The notes: generated by a model not told the origin, from the letters alone. 19,773 nt of DNA from an uncultured Collinsella sp. (GCA_900545615.1 UQZM01000042.1:1-19773), one strand, 5' to 3'; shown: positions 6,862-14,593, counted from the stretch's first letter. A program made the numbers and translations.

Positions 6862-7776
6862 CTACTCCTCCCCCATGAGCTCGCCAGCGTTGCGGCGCAG
6901 CCACTCAAAGCACAGCGCCGTGGTCGCCTGGGCAACATTGAGGCTCTCGGTCATGCCGCGCTGGGGAAGCTTGGTCAAAAAGTCGCATTTCTCGAGCACC
7001 AGGCGCGAGATGCCGTCGCCCTCGGAGCCCATGACGAGCGCCACGCGGCCCTCGAAGGGAGCATCCCAGCAACTGCCTTCGGCGTGCTCGGAGGCACCGC
7101 CCACCCAAAAGCCAGCGGCCTTAAGATCGTCGAGCGCACGGGCGATGTTGGGCACCTGCGCGATAGGCAGATGCATGACGGCGCCGGCAGAAGTCTTATA
7201 GCTGCCGACGGTCACACCGGCGGCGCGCTTGTTGGCAATGATGGCGCCTGCCGCGCCCACGACCTCGGCAGAGCGCACGATCGCACCAAAGTTGCCATCG
7301 TCGGTCACATGGTCGAGCACGATGACGAGCGCCGGACCGTCGCCCGCGCGGTCGAGGATGTCGGCGACATCGGCATAGGGGAAGTTGCCAACCTCGAGCG
7401 CAATGCCCTGGTGAGCGCCATGGCTCGACAGCGCATCGAGCTGCGCGCGTGGAACGAACTTAATGCGGACGCCCGCGGCGTTGAGGTCATCGACCAGGCG
7501 CGACAAGGCGGCATCGCGCTCCCCGCCCTCGGCAATGAGCGCGCACTTGATGGGAAAACCAGTGCGTAGCGCCTCGGCGGCAGCACGACGACCTTCGATA
7601 AACTCGCCCTTGGGAGCCTGGACAGCGTCGCGGTTGCGATCGCGCTGCGGACGTGCGGCCTGGGTGCGATCGCGCTGGCCCTTGGGAGCGGCAGCGCGAT
7701 CATTGCGGCGAATCGGACGCGAGCCAGAAGCAGCCTGCTTGCCTCCACGCGATACACACTTGCGATTGTCGGCCAT
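6862..7776 (-). CDS. rlmB: 23S rRNA (guanosine-2'-O-)-methyltransferase RlmB (TrmH/SpoU family)
   Basis: This enzyme transfers a methyl group from SAM to a ribose 2'-O in 23S rRNA. A basic, low-complexity N-terminus (about 55 residues, rich in Arg and Gln) precedes an RNA-binding substrate domain and a C-terminal SpoU/TrmH knot domain. The three family motifs are present: DDGNFGAIVRSAEVVGA, LVMGSEGDGISR and LPQRGMTESLNVAQA. I place the start at 7776 (304-305 aa) because AGGAGG lies 8 bases upstream; an ATG 21 bases further upstream would put that site inside the gene. Position between cysS and the NYN gene matches the Bacillus order. The long basic N-terminal extension is unusual compared with E. 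coli RlmB. Close TrmH paralogues cannot be fully excluded. Confidence 0.9.
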   Translation of the reverse strand: MADNRKCVSRGGKQAASGSRPIRRNDRAAAPKGQRDRTQAARPQRDRNRDAVQAPKGEFIEGRRAAAEALRTGFPIKCALIAEGGERDAALSRLVDDLNAAGVRIKFVPRAQLDALSSHGAHQGIALEVGNFPYADVADILDRAGDGPALVIVLDHVTDDGNFGAIVRSAEVVGAAGAIIANKRAAGVTVGSYKTSAGAVMHLPIAQVPNIARALDDLKAAGFWVGGASEHAEGSCWDAPFEGRVALVMGSEGDGISRLVLEKCDFLTKLPQRGMTESLNVAQATTALCFEWLRRNAGELMGEE

Positions 7777-7818
7777 AAAGCGACCTCCTAAATACAACTA
7801 TCAAACGAAACAAATAGA

Positions 7819-7921
7819 CCGACCGCCCGAGGTGCGGCAGATTGCCTTGAAAGAGGAGGGCATAGACCTTGAGGTCATGCCCGACGATTGAAAGGCAAGG
7901 TGCCGTGGCTCGGGCGGTCGG
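7819..7921 (-). ncRNA. Nested long hairpin between cysS and rlmB
   Basis: Five nested helices fold this 103-nt spacer into one rod: 7819-7830 with 7910-7921 (12 perfect pairs, GC-rich), 7835-7839 with 7901-7905, 7842-7848 with 7892-7898, 7858-7863 with 7877-7882, and 7865-7869 with 7872-7876 at the tip. In operon direction (minus) it starts 22 bases after the cysS stop and is followed by TCTATTTGTTTCG, so it could terminate or attenuate transcription or be an RNA-processing site. I do not recognise it as a known RNA family. Confidence 0.6.
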
Positions 7922-7943
7922 GTGCTTGGGAAACCCGCGGGGA

Positions 7944-9410
7944 TTAGAGAGATTTGATACGGGTGCCGGCGGCGGTATCCTCAATGGTGAGGCCCAGGTC
8001 CTTGAGCTGGTCGCGGATGGCGTCGGCCAGATCCCAGTTCTTGGCGGCACGGGCCTCGGCGCGGGCCTCGAGAATCTTGGCAGCAGCCTCGTCCACGTCG
8101 TCGCCCGTATAGGCAACCAGACCGGCGGCAACGCCCAGCAGACCCAGCGGCAGCTCGACCTTGGGCTCGGGAAGCTCAACGCCAAACGTATCGAGCAGCT
8201 CGGCCAGCGTATCGGCGGCAGCCAGGACTGCGGCCTTGTCGGCAGCATCGCCCGCCTGCTCCAGGTACTGGTTGCACTCGGTCACAAAGCCAAAGACAGC
8301 ACCCATGGCACCGGCGGTGTTAAAGTCGTCGTCCATGCACTCCTTAAAGGTGGCACGGGTCTCGGCGGCCTTGGCGGCAAACGCCTCGGATGCTGCCTCA
8401 TCGGCATCGGCCGTCGCATGGTTCGCGGCCCAGCGCAGGTTCTCGACCGTACCGGCGATACGCGTGAGCGAGTTCTCGGCACCCTCCAGGCGCTCCCAAG
8501 AAAAGTCGAGCGGCGAGCGATAGCTCGTCTGCAGCATCAGCAGGCGCAGGGCGGCGGCGGAGTGCTGCTCGAGGACCTCGGCCAGCGTAAAGAAGTTGCC
8601 GAGCGACTTGGACATCTTCTCGCCGTCTACCAGCAGCATGCCCGTGTGCATCCAGGTGTTGGAGAAGCCCTGGTGCCAGGCGCAGGTGGCCTGAGCGCAC
8701 TCGTTCTCGTGATGCGGGAAGGCAAGGTCGGAGCCGCCGCCGTGGATGTCGATCGGAGTGCCCAGGTAGCGATGCACCATGGCGGCGCACTCGGTGTGCC
8801 AACCGGGACGGCCCTCGCCCCAGGGGCTCGGCCAGCTGGGCTCGCCGGGCTTGGCGGCCTTCCACAGGGCAAAGTCGAGCGGGTCGTTCTTGTCCTCGTT
8901 CTCCTCGATGCGTGCGCCAACCATAAGGTCGTCGATGTTGCGGCCCGAGACCTGACCATAGCTGGGATCGCTGCGCACGGCAAAGTACACATCGCCGTTA
9001 TCGGCTGCGTAAGCGTGGCCCTGCTCGATAAGCGTCTTGATCATGGCGATCATGGGGCCGATCTCCTTGGTGGCGCGGGGGCGCACATCGGGATCGAGCA
9101 CGTTGGCGGCGCGCATGACGCCGATGAACTTGTCCGAGAACTCCGTCGCGACCTCGGCGGCAGTGCGGCCCTGCTCGTTGGCGCGCTTGATGATCTTGTC
9201 ATCGACATCGGTGAGGTTCTGGGCGAACGTGACCTCGTAGCCGCTCGCGATGAGCCAGCGACGAATCACGTCAAAGCTGATGAACGTGCGGGCATTGCCG
9301 ATGTGGATGTTGTCGTAGACCGTGGGGCCGCACACGTACATGCGGACCTTGCCGGACTCGATGGGCTGGAACTCTTCCTTTTTATGGGTAGCGCTGTTGT
9401 AGATACGCAT
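7944..9410 (-). CDS. cysS: Cysteinyl-tRNA synthetase
   Basis: This class I aminoacyl-tRNA synthetase charges tRNA-Cys with cysteine. The 488-aa length is normal. The N-terminal zinc-site Cys27 lies in MYVCGPTVYD, the class I HIGH motif appears as HIGN at 36-39, further zinc ligands lie in GWHTECAAM and PHHENECAQ, and the ATP-binding KMSKS is intact (KMSKSLGN). The C-terminal DALR-like region is complete. TAAGGAG lies 8 bases before the ATG, and the ispF stop is only 3 bases upstream, so the two are translationally linked. A large structured spacer separates it from rlmB. Confidence 0.97.
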   Translation of the reverse strand: MRIYNSATHKKEEFQPIESGKVRMYVCGPTVYDNIHIGNARTFISFDVIRRWLIASGYEVTFAQNLTDVDDKIIKRANEQGRTAAEVATEFSDKFIGVMRAANVLDPDVRPRATKEIGPMIAMIKTLIEQGHAYAADNGDVYFAVRSDPSYGQVSGRNIDDLMVGARIEENEDKNDPLDFALWKAAKPGEPSWPSPWGEGRPGWHTECAAMVHRYLGTPIDIHGGGSDLAFPHHENECAQATCAWHQGFSNTWMHTGMLLVDGEKMSKSLGNFFTLAEVLEQHSAAALRLLMLQTSYRSPLDFSWERLEGAENSLTRIAGTVENLRWAANHATADADEAASEAFAAKAAETRATFKECMDDDFNTAGAMGAVFGFVTECNQYLEQAGDAADKAAVLAAADTLAELLDTFGVELPEPKVELPLGLLGVAAGLVAYTGDDVDEAAAKILEARAEARAAKNWDLADAIRDQLKDLGLTIEDTAAGTRIKSL

Positions 9411-9413
9411 TCG

Positions 9414-9908
9414 TTACTCCTTAACGGTTTTCTGTAGCAGGCAGACGGCCCAGGCGCCGATTCCCTCGCCCTGGCCTTCCCAACCGAGCTTTTCGGTCGT
9501 AGTGGCGGCGACGCCCACGTTTTCGACGTCAACGCCCAGGGCATGGGCAAGGTTGGCACGCATGGCATCGCGGTGCGGGGTGATCTTAGGCTGCTGGCAG
9601 GCAATGGTGCAATCGGCATCGACAAACTCGAAGCCCAGCTCGCGCGCGTAGTCCATCACGCGAGCGAGCAGCACCATCGAATCGGCACCCTCATAGGCGG
9701 GGTCGGTATCGGGGAATAGCTTGCCAATGTCTCCCCCACGGCAGGCGCCCAGAATGGCGTCGGCCAAGGCGTGCGCGAGCACATCGGCATCCGAGTGGCC
9801 CAGCAGGCCGCGCTCGTAGGGAATGTCGACACCGCCGATGATACATCGACGCCCCTCCACCAGACGGTGAACGTCGTAGCCATGGCCAATGCGCAGGTTA
9901 CTGAACAT
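9414..9908 (-). CDS. ispF: 2-C-methyl-D-erythritol 2,4-cyclodiphosphate synthase
   Basis: IspF cyclises CDP-methylerythritol 2-phosphate and releases CMP in the MEP isoprenoid pathway. Metal ligands are visible in GHGYDVHRL (Asp12, His14) and LLGHSDADV. The late motifs CQQPKITPHR and ATTTEKLGWEG are also present. The start at 9908 gives 164 aa, the usual family size; it overlaps the end of ispD by 11 bases and has GAGAGGA upstream inside ispD. An upstream in-frame ATG at 9941 would add 11 residues that do not resemble the family. Confidence 0.96.
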   Translation of the reverse strand: MFSNLRIGHGYDVHRLVEGRRCIIGGVDIPYERGLLGHSDADVLAHALADAILGACRGGDIGKLFPDTDPAYEGADSMVLLARVMDYARELGFEFVDADCTIACQQPKITPHRDAMRANLAHALGVDVENVGVAATTTEKLGWEGQGEGIGAWAVCLLQKTVKE

Positions 9909-10626
9909 GGGGAAGGTCCTCTCCCTCGGCCATACGGCCAAGCAGAATCGCGGTTACGGGACGCAAGTCCTCGGGCACCGTCACCTTAAGGTTATCGCGC
10001 GGGCTCTGGACGCAGCGGACGCGCCCACCCATGCGCTCGACCAGCGACGAATCATCGGTGCCGATAAAGCCCTCGGCAATGGCTGCAGCGTGGGCGCGCT
10101 TCATAGCATCGACGCTAAAGATCTGCGGCGTCTGCGCAGCCCAATAAAGCTCACGCGGCGGCGTCTCGACGATGTTATCGCCGTCGACGATCTTGAGTGT
10201 GTCGATCGCGGGTTGACCGCACACGACACCGTCGAGCGAGCGGTCGCCCACAAGCACGTCGATCGCATGATCGATGGCCTCGGTCGTGATGAGCGGACGA
10301 GCGCCATCGTGAATGGCGACGTATTCAAAGCCCGCCGGCACCGCGTGCACGCCGGCACGGGTGGAGTCCTGGCGGGTATCGCCGGCATCGGCAAAACTGA
10401 TGGGCGTGTCATAGTCAAACGGGTCGATGGCCAGGCGGCGCATCTCGGCACGGCGCTCGGCAGGGCAAACCACGACGATGTGGCCGACCTTATCGCTACG
10501 GTCAAACGCGCGGATGGACCAGCTCATAAGCGGACGGCCCGCTACATTGACGAGCTGCTTGCCGCCGGGGTTACCAAAGCGCTGGCCGCTGCCACCGGCA
10601 ACGACCACGGCGCATACGGGCGCCAT
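9898..10626 (-). CDS. ispD: 2-C-methyl-D-erythritol 4-phosphate cytidylyltransferase
   Basis: IspD couples CTP to methylerythritol phosphate, the step two before IspF. The CTP-binding motif VVAGGSGQRFG lies at about residues 8-18, with Arg16 and Lys23 as the conserved basic residues. Later motifs HDGARPL, AAQTPQIF and GTDDSSLVE are typical. At 242 aa it is full length. The start codon overlaps the disA stop by one base (TAATG), and its own end overlaps the ispF start, so disA-ispD-ispF are tightly coupled. It is a separate protein, not the IspDF fusion found in some bacteria. Confidence 0.96.
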   Translation of the reverse strand: MAPVCAVVVAGGSGQRFGNPGGKQLVNVAGRPLMSWSIRAFDRSDKVGHIVVVCPAERRAEMRRLAIDPFDYDTPISFADAGDTRQDSTRAGVHAVPAGFEYVAIHDGARPLITTEAIDHAIDVLVGDRSLDGVVCGQPAIDTLKIVDGDNIVETPPRELYWAAQTPQIFSVDAMKRAHAAAIAEGFIGTDDSSLVERMGGRVRCVQSPRDNLKVTVPEDLRPVTAILLGRMAEGEDLPHVQ

Positions 10627-11693
10627 TATGCGTTCCCCTGTTTGGTGCCCTTCATGCGGTACAGGGAGTCCGCAAGAATGGCAGGGTTGTTAACGCCAAA
10701 GTCGCCCAGGCGCTCCGGATCCTCGCTGATGTCATCCATGAGCTCCTGCAGCGAGCCGTACTCGTCGACGATCTTCTCGGCCACGCCGTCGCGCACGACG
10801 GACACGCGCGAAAGCGTGCGCAGGCCCAGCGGCGTCATGACGGAGTCCTCGTCCAGGTCGTCATAGCCCAGAACCGCCGCCACATGCTGCGGGTCGGACA
10901 GGTCCTTAGGCGTCATGCGGCTCAGCTCGGCGCGAATCTTCTCGGCGTTTGCCTCGGAGGAATCGCTTGCGTAGTCGCGGATCATCAAGTCGTATTCGGT
11001 ATCCATGCTGGAGCCCGCGAGCTGCTCGAGCTGCATCTGCACGAGCTTGCCCTGGTTACCCAGCTTGACGATGCAATCCTTAAGCTCGGTCTTTGCCTGT
11101 TGCATGATCTCGAAACTCGAGAAGATGCCGGTGATGTCGGCGAGCGTGACGTAGTCGTCGAGCTCAAGGGCCGTCAGGCGCAGCAGGGAGCGATCGAGCG
11201 ACTGACGGGTAGTCTGGAGCGTGGCGACGAGCTGGTTGACCGAGCTCATGATGGTGGTGACGGGCTGGATCTCGTAGCTCTTGCCGTGAACGTACACGTT
11301 GACGACGGCACGACGAGCCGAAACCGAGATCACGATGGCGTCGGTGAGCACCGACATGCGAGCGGCAGTACGGTGACGCATGCCCGTCTCACTCGTGGCG
11401 AGCGAGGGATCGGGATTGAGGTGGAAGTTGGCACGCAGGATCTGGGTGAGGTCGCCATCGATAACGATGGCACCGTCCATCTTGGAGAGCTCGAACAGGC
11501 GGTTCGAGGTAAACGAAATGTTGAGCGGGAAGCCGTCGTTACCGGCGGCGAGCACGTTTTCGGTGTCGCCGACGCAGATAAGGGCGCCCAGGTGACCGGC
11601 AATGATCATGTCGAGGGCGGTGCGGATCGGCTGACCGGGGGCAGTCAGGCGGATGGCCTGTTCCATACGCTTTTGCAGCTCGTTCTTATCCAA
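10626..11693 (-). CDS. disA: DNA integrity scanning protein / diadenylate cyclase
   Basis: DisA makes cyclic di-AMP from two ATP and scans DNA for branched structures. The N-terminal DAC domain shows the catalytic DGA (residues 73-75, in KMDGAIVIDGD) and RHRTA (106-110). A helical linker region follows, then a C-terminal helix-hairpin-helix DNA-binding part. At 355 aa it is typical. The start codon is TTG at 11693, with GGGAG 7 bases upstream; the nearby ATG at 11698 is out of frame. It is the first gene visible in the minus-strand operon and is divergent from mntP. In Bacillus, radA sits directly upstream of disA; it is not here. Confidence 0.96.
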   Translation of the reverse strand: MDKNELQKRMEQAIRLTAPGQPIRTALDMIIAGHLGALICVGDTENVLAAGNDGFPLNISFTSNRLFELSKMDGAIVIDGDLTQILRANFHLNPDPSLATSETGMRHRTAARMSVLTDAIVISVSARRAVVNVYVHGKSYEIQPVTTIMSSVNQLVATLQTTRQSLDRSLLRLTALELDDYVTLADITGIFSSFEIMQQAKTELKDCIVKLGNQGKLVQMQLEQLAGSSMDTEYDLMIRDYASDSSEANAEKIRAELSRMTPKDLSDPQHVAAVLGYDDLDEDSVMTPLGLRTLSRVSVVRDGVAEKIVDEYGSLQELMDDISEDPERLGDFGVNNPAILADSLYRMKGTKQGNA

Positions 11694-11829
11694 GGCATCG
11701 CTCCCATCGTATACGCTCCATAAACGTCAATAAGTTTCTCACGGTTTGCCCCTGTGACGCCCGCAAAATCCGATGCTTACAGAATGAGCGAACACAGCTG
11801 AGAGCCCCAATCCAAATGAGCTGCTTATG

Positions 11830-11838
11830 TGGTAGCAT
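11830..11838 (+). promoter_or_regulatory. Possible extended -10 for the mntP transcript
   Basis: TGG immediately precedes TAGCAT (11833-11838), resembling an extended -10. It would start transcription just upstream of the manganese aptamer. No good -35 is visible. Confidence 0.35.
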
Positions 11839-11845
11839 CGGGATT

Positions 11846-11959
11846 CGCATAAATGAGGGAGTAGTCGCGTGATCGGGTTCGCCTCCGGTGGCGCGGCAAG
11901 TCAACACACTGGCCGATGCGGCCTGGCTTGCCTTAATGAACGAGACTCGTGGCTGTGCG
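11846..11959 (+). ncRNA. yybP-ykoY manganese riboswitch aptamer
   Basis: The block contains the family's conserved GGGAGTAG (11857-11864), GTCAACA and the closing GAGACT. A GGCAAG/CTTGCC helix encloses GGCC/GGCC. The closing helix can form between ATGAG (11853-11857) and CTCGT (11946-11950), possibly extended by CGCA/TGCG. That helix uses bases of the terminator's 5' arm, so Mn2+ binding should prevent termination. Location before mntP fits the known role of this family. Confidence 0.85.
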
Positions 11960-11988
11960 CGCAACGCGTACGCCACGAGTCTTTTTTG
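11943..11988 (+). terminator. Riboswitch-controlled intrinsic terminator before mntP
   Basis: AGACTCGTGGC (11943-11953) pairs perfectly with GCCACGAGTCT (11972-11982), and six T residues follow. Its left arm overlaps the last aptamer helix, which gives a clear switch: terminator when Mn2+ is low, read-through when the aptamer is closed. Confidence 0.88.
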
Positions 11989-12040
11989 TTACTCCCCCAA
12001 GAGGTACACGCGGGCTCGCCCGCAGAGAGGGAGCCAGACT

Positions 12041-12619
12041 ATGGGACTCGCAGAGCTCGTGCTGCTCGCCGTTGGCCTTTCGATGGACGCCTTTGCCGTT
12101 TCCATCTGCAAGGGCCTTGGCATGAAGAAGATCAACCTTAAAGTCGCCGTGGTGCTCGGCCTGTTCTTTGGCGGCTTTCAGGCCGGCATGCCCGTAATCG
12201 GATGGGCGCTTGGCAGCCAGTTTATGGGCATCATCGGCCCCATCGACCACTGGATCGCCTTTATCCTGCTCGCCTTCATCGGCGGCAAAATGCTGTGGGA
12301 GGCCTTTACCGAGGACGAGGATGAAGGCGACGGCAAGGATGCCGAAAAGATTGACCTGGTCGAGTACCTGATCCTCGCTATCGCCACCTCAATCGACGCC
12401 CTAGCCGTGGGCATCTCATTTGCCGCGCTCTCGGTCGACATCGTGCCCGCCGTGTCGCTTATAGGCACCACGACGTTTATCTTCTCCGTCGCCGGCGTAG
12501 CGATCGGCCGCACCTTTGGCGCGCGCTACGAAAAACCCGCCACCATCGTGGGCGGCGTCGTGCTTATCCTTATCGGGCTTAAAATCCTGCTTGAGCATCT
12601 GGGGATCCTCGCGATATAA
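12041..12619 (+). CDS. mntP: Manganese efflux pump MntP
   Basis: MntP exports Mn2+ across the cytoplasmic membrane. The 192-aa protein has six hydrophobic segments and an internal repeat: SMDAF at residues 14-18 and SIDAL at 117-121 place the family's paired acidic residues (Asp16, Asp119) in matching helices. An acidic loop (EDEDEGDGKD) separates the two halves. I set the start at 12041 with GAGGGAG upstream. An open frame continues to 11888, but that part lies inside the riboswitch and terminator and is not protein-like. Control by Mn2+ through the upstream riboswitch is strongly indicated. Confidence 0.95.
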   Translation: MGLAELVLLAVGLSMDAFAVSICKGLGMKKINLKVAVVLGLFFGGFQAGMPVIGWALGSQFMGIIGPIDHWIAFILLAFIGGKMLWEAFTEDEDEGDGKDAEKIDLVEYLILAIATSIDALAVGISFAALSVDIVPAVSLIGTTTFIFSVAGVAIGRTFGARYEKPATIVGGVVLILIGLKILLEHLGILAI

Positions 12620-12660
12620 AAAAACGCCTCTCATAAGCCAACGTCAATGTAGGAGTCTCA

Positions 12661-12728
12661 TGCAGAATTTTGCATAATGCCTATTCATGCAGACTTTTGC
12701 ATGTCATACTGATATGCAAAAGTCTGCA
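12661..12728. promoter_or_regulatory. HipB-type operator array upstream of hipBA
   Basis: TGCAGACTTTTGCAT (12688-12702) is repeated in perfect inverted orientation at 12714-12728 with an 11-base spacer. A third copy with one mismatch, TGCAGAATTTTGCAT, lies at 12661-12675. The array ends 15 bases before the GTG of the HTH gene and would cover its promoter. Repeated operators of this kind are expected for HipB-like autorepressors. Confidence 0.7.
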
Positions 12729-12743
12729 CGTTAGGAGATAGCC

Positions 12744-13211
12744 GTGGATACCCTTCCCATCACCACACCGCGCCAAGCTGGCATCTACGTGCGCCAGGCA
12801 CGCGAGGCTCAGGGTCTCACCCGTGCCGCCCTGGCCAAAAAGGCCGGTGTTTCGGAGCGCTTGCTCGCATCGCTCGAGCTAGGAGACGCCACCGGCATTC
12901 GACTCGACAAGTTGCTGACGATTTTCAATGCTCTTGGACTGGCACTCGCCGCTCAAGGGGATATCGACGAAGCGAAAAACGAGCGACCAGTCGACGCCCC
13001 GCATCCTGATCAACCTTGCAGCACCTCCAGATGCCATCGCGCTCAACGTCTTCATCATCGCAACCGTCGCAGCACTACCATTCCGGCTCTTGCAGATACC
13101 CCCCTTACGTCCGAGCTCTACGACAGGGCCTTCGCCGATTTCGCCATGTCCAATCTCGGAGTCTCGATTGCCGCAAACGCATCTAGCCAAACCAAGTCTG
13201 AAGGGAAATAG
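12744..13211 (+). CDS. HipB-like XRE-family antitoxin/repressor
   Basis: This 155-aa protein has an XRE helix-turn-helix at about residues 10-75 (VRQAREAQGLTRAALAKKAGVSERLLASLELGD), like HipB, which neutralises HipA and represses its own operon. The start is GTG at 12744 with AGGAGA 5-6 bases upstream. The C-terminal part is longer than in E. coli HipB (88 aa): residues about 80-112 are rich in His, Arg, Ser and Cys with little protein character, then a helical-looking tail (PLTSELYDRAFADFAMSNLG) resumes. The middle may be a disordered linker or a region scrambled by two compensating frameshifts. hipA follows after 3 bases. Confidence 0.82.
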   Translation: MDTLPITTPRQAGIYVRQAREAQGLTRAALAKKAGVSERLLASLELGDATGIRLDKLLTIFNALGLALAAQGDIDEAKNERPVDAPHPDQPCSTSRCHRAQRLHHRNRRSTTIPALADTPLTSELYDRAFADFAMSNLGVSIAANASSQTKSEGK

Positions 13212-13214
13212 CCA

Positions 13215-14519
13215 ATGGCCAGAACATCACTTCGGACCATTATTTGCGGCGTGCCTGCTGGAACGCTCACGCAAGATAAGAACGGTCTTATCAGCTTTAC
13301 CTACGATCATGACTATGACGGGCCAGCCCTATCGACCAACATACCCGTATCGAATCGCACATACGGCCAACAGGTCATGAATCCGTACCTGTTTGGCCTT
13401 CTACCCGACAGCGAGGACCAACGAAAAGCGATTGCCGCCGAATTCGACGTTAGGCCCAACAATCCCGTTGCGTTGCTCAGCCATATCGGACTCGACTGTC
13501 CGGGCGGCGTGCAATTTTGTGCCGAAGAAGATATCGACGCCGTCCTGCATCGCGCTGGCGAATACCGCCCTATAGACGACCACGAAATTGCTCTCCGTCT
13601 CAAGTCGATCAGAGATGACCGCGATGCATCGTGGATGGGTCTAGATGAAAGTTGGTCACTTGGAGGCAACCAGGGCAAGTTCGCGCTCGCGTTCATAAAC
13701 GGCCGCTGGTGCGAATGCATGGGCTCCTCGCCCACGACGCATATTTTCAAAAATGGCGTTATCGGATTTAAACTCGAGGCTCTCAATGAGTTTGTCTGCA
13801 TGAAAAGCGCCCAGCGCGCCGGCATCGCAACGGCAAACGTCGAATATCGTATGTTTGAGGACGAACCTGCCCTCATTGTTGAGCGCTATGACCGCGTGAA
13901 AGTCAAAGACGGAACGATCAGGCGCCTACATCAAGAAGACCTCTGTCAGGCACTTGGGGTGATGCCCGCCCAAAAGTACACGGCAGACGGCGGCCCGACC
14001 ACACGCGACATTCAAGAGCTCCTCATAAATACGAGCCACCATCAACTTAACCTGTATCTGTTTACGCAGATACTGTTCTTCAACGCCATTATCGGCGCAC
14101 CGGATGCGCACGCGAAAAACTATTCCCTGCTCCTTGGAAACGACGGCGCAGCCATGATGGCTCGAATGTACGATGTCGCGTCGGGTTTGGCGTATGAGCG
14201 CATGCGCCGCCGGGCGCGCCTTGCCATGAGCGTTGGCGGCGAAAATCGTGTGGGGCGAATCGGTCCAGACGCTATCCGCCGATACCACGGTATGGGCGAC
14301 CCCGCGCTGGAGGCGGCGCTTTACGATGCCGGGCTATCCGAGAAGTTTTGCTTTGCGACCATGATGGACCTCGCCTACGAGGTGCCCATTTGCATGGAAG
14401 AGGTCATGGACGAATACGCCGACCTGCCCGGCATGGCGGACCTGCGCGAGCATATGCTCGGCCCCGTCCGCGAAAACTGCCAGCGCACCCTCGACCTCAT
14501 CAGGGCAGAAATGGACTAG
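13215..14519 (+). CDS. HipA-like serine/threonine kinase toxin
   Basis: HipA kinases phosphorylate targets such as glutamyl-tRNA synthetase and cause growth arrest when not bound by HipB. The 434-aa length matches the family. The N-terminal subdomain (about 1-105) is followed by the kinase core: SLGGNQGK with Ser148 at the autophosphorylation position, THIFK with Lys179, the catalytic loop GAPDAHAKN with Asp297 and Asn302, and MYDVAS with metal-binding Asp320. All expected catalytic residues are present, so it should be active. It forms an operon with the HTH gene. Its actual target is unknown. Confidence 0.9.
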   Translation: MARTSLRTIICGVPAGTLTQDKNGLISFTYDHDYDGPALSTNIPVSNRTYGQQVMNPYLFGLLPDSEDQRKAIAAEFDVRPNNPVALLSHIGLDCPGGVQFCAEEDIDAVLHRAGEYRPIDDHEIALRLKSIRDDRDASWMGLDESWSLGGNQGKFALAFINGRWCECMGSSPTTHIFKNGVIGFKLEALNEFVCMKSAQRAGIATANVEYRMFEDEPALIVERYDRVKVKDGTIRRLHQEDLCQALGVMPAQKYTADGGPTTRDIQELLINTSHHQLNLYLFTQILFFNAIIGAPDAHAKNYSLLLGNDGAAMMARMYDVASGLAYERMRRRARLAMSVGGENRVGRIGPDAIRRYHGMGDPALEAALYDAGLSEKFCFATMMDLAYEVPICMEEVMDEYADLPGMADLREHMLGPVRENCQRTLDLIRAEMD

Positions 14520-14552
14520 GTGGCCGTAATTTCGCAATTATCAAACAAAGAA

Positions 14553-14593
14553 GAGAGGGGGCACCCGTCGCAAAAGCTCGGGTGTCCCCTCTC
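14553..14593 (-). terminator. Terminator between convergent hipA and pepD
   Basis: GAGAGGGGGCACCCG (14553-14567) pairs with 14579-14593 over 15 positions with one G-T wobble and an 11-base loop. On the minus strand TTCTTTGTTTG follows, which suits pepD. Weak bidirectional use for hipA is possible. Confidence 0.75.

Noticed and set aside
6604..7569. A 321-codon plus-strand open frame
   Set aside because: It runs antisense to the NYN gene and rlmB and shows no recognisable domain.
7869..9437. A 522-codon open frame on the plus strand
   Set aside because: It is the complement of cysS, whose motifs are complete. The plus-strand translation is Gly/Ala/Val/His-rich without any domain, as expected for an antisense frame in GC-rich DNA.
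9889..10866. A 325-codon plus-strand open frame
   Set aside because: It is antisense to ispD and the end of disA, both well-supported genes.
10884..11723. A 279-codon plus-strand open frame
   Set aside because: It is antisense to disA, which has intact DGA and RHRTA motifs.
11888..12040. N-terminal extension of mntP
   Set aside because: The extension covers the riboswitch and its terminator, is not membrane-like, and the ATG at 12041 has its own ribosome-binding site and the family start.
12661..12728. CRISPR-like or tandem repeat
   Set aside because: Three short copies, one inverted, directly before an XRE gene: an operator array explains them better.
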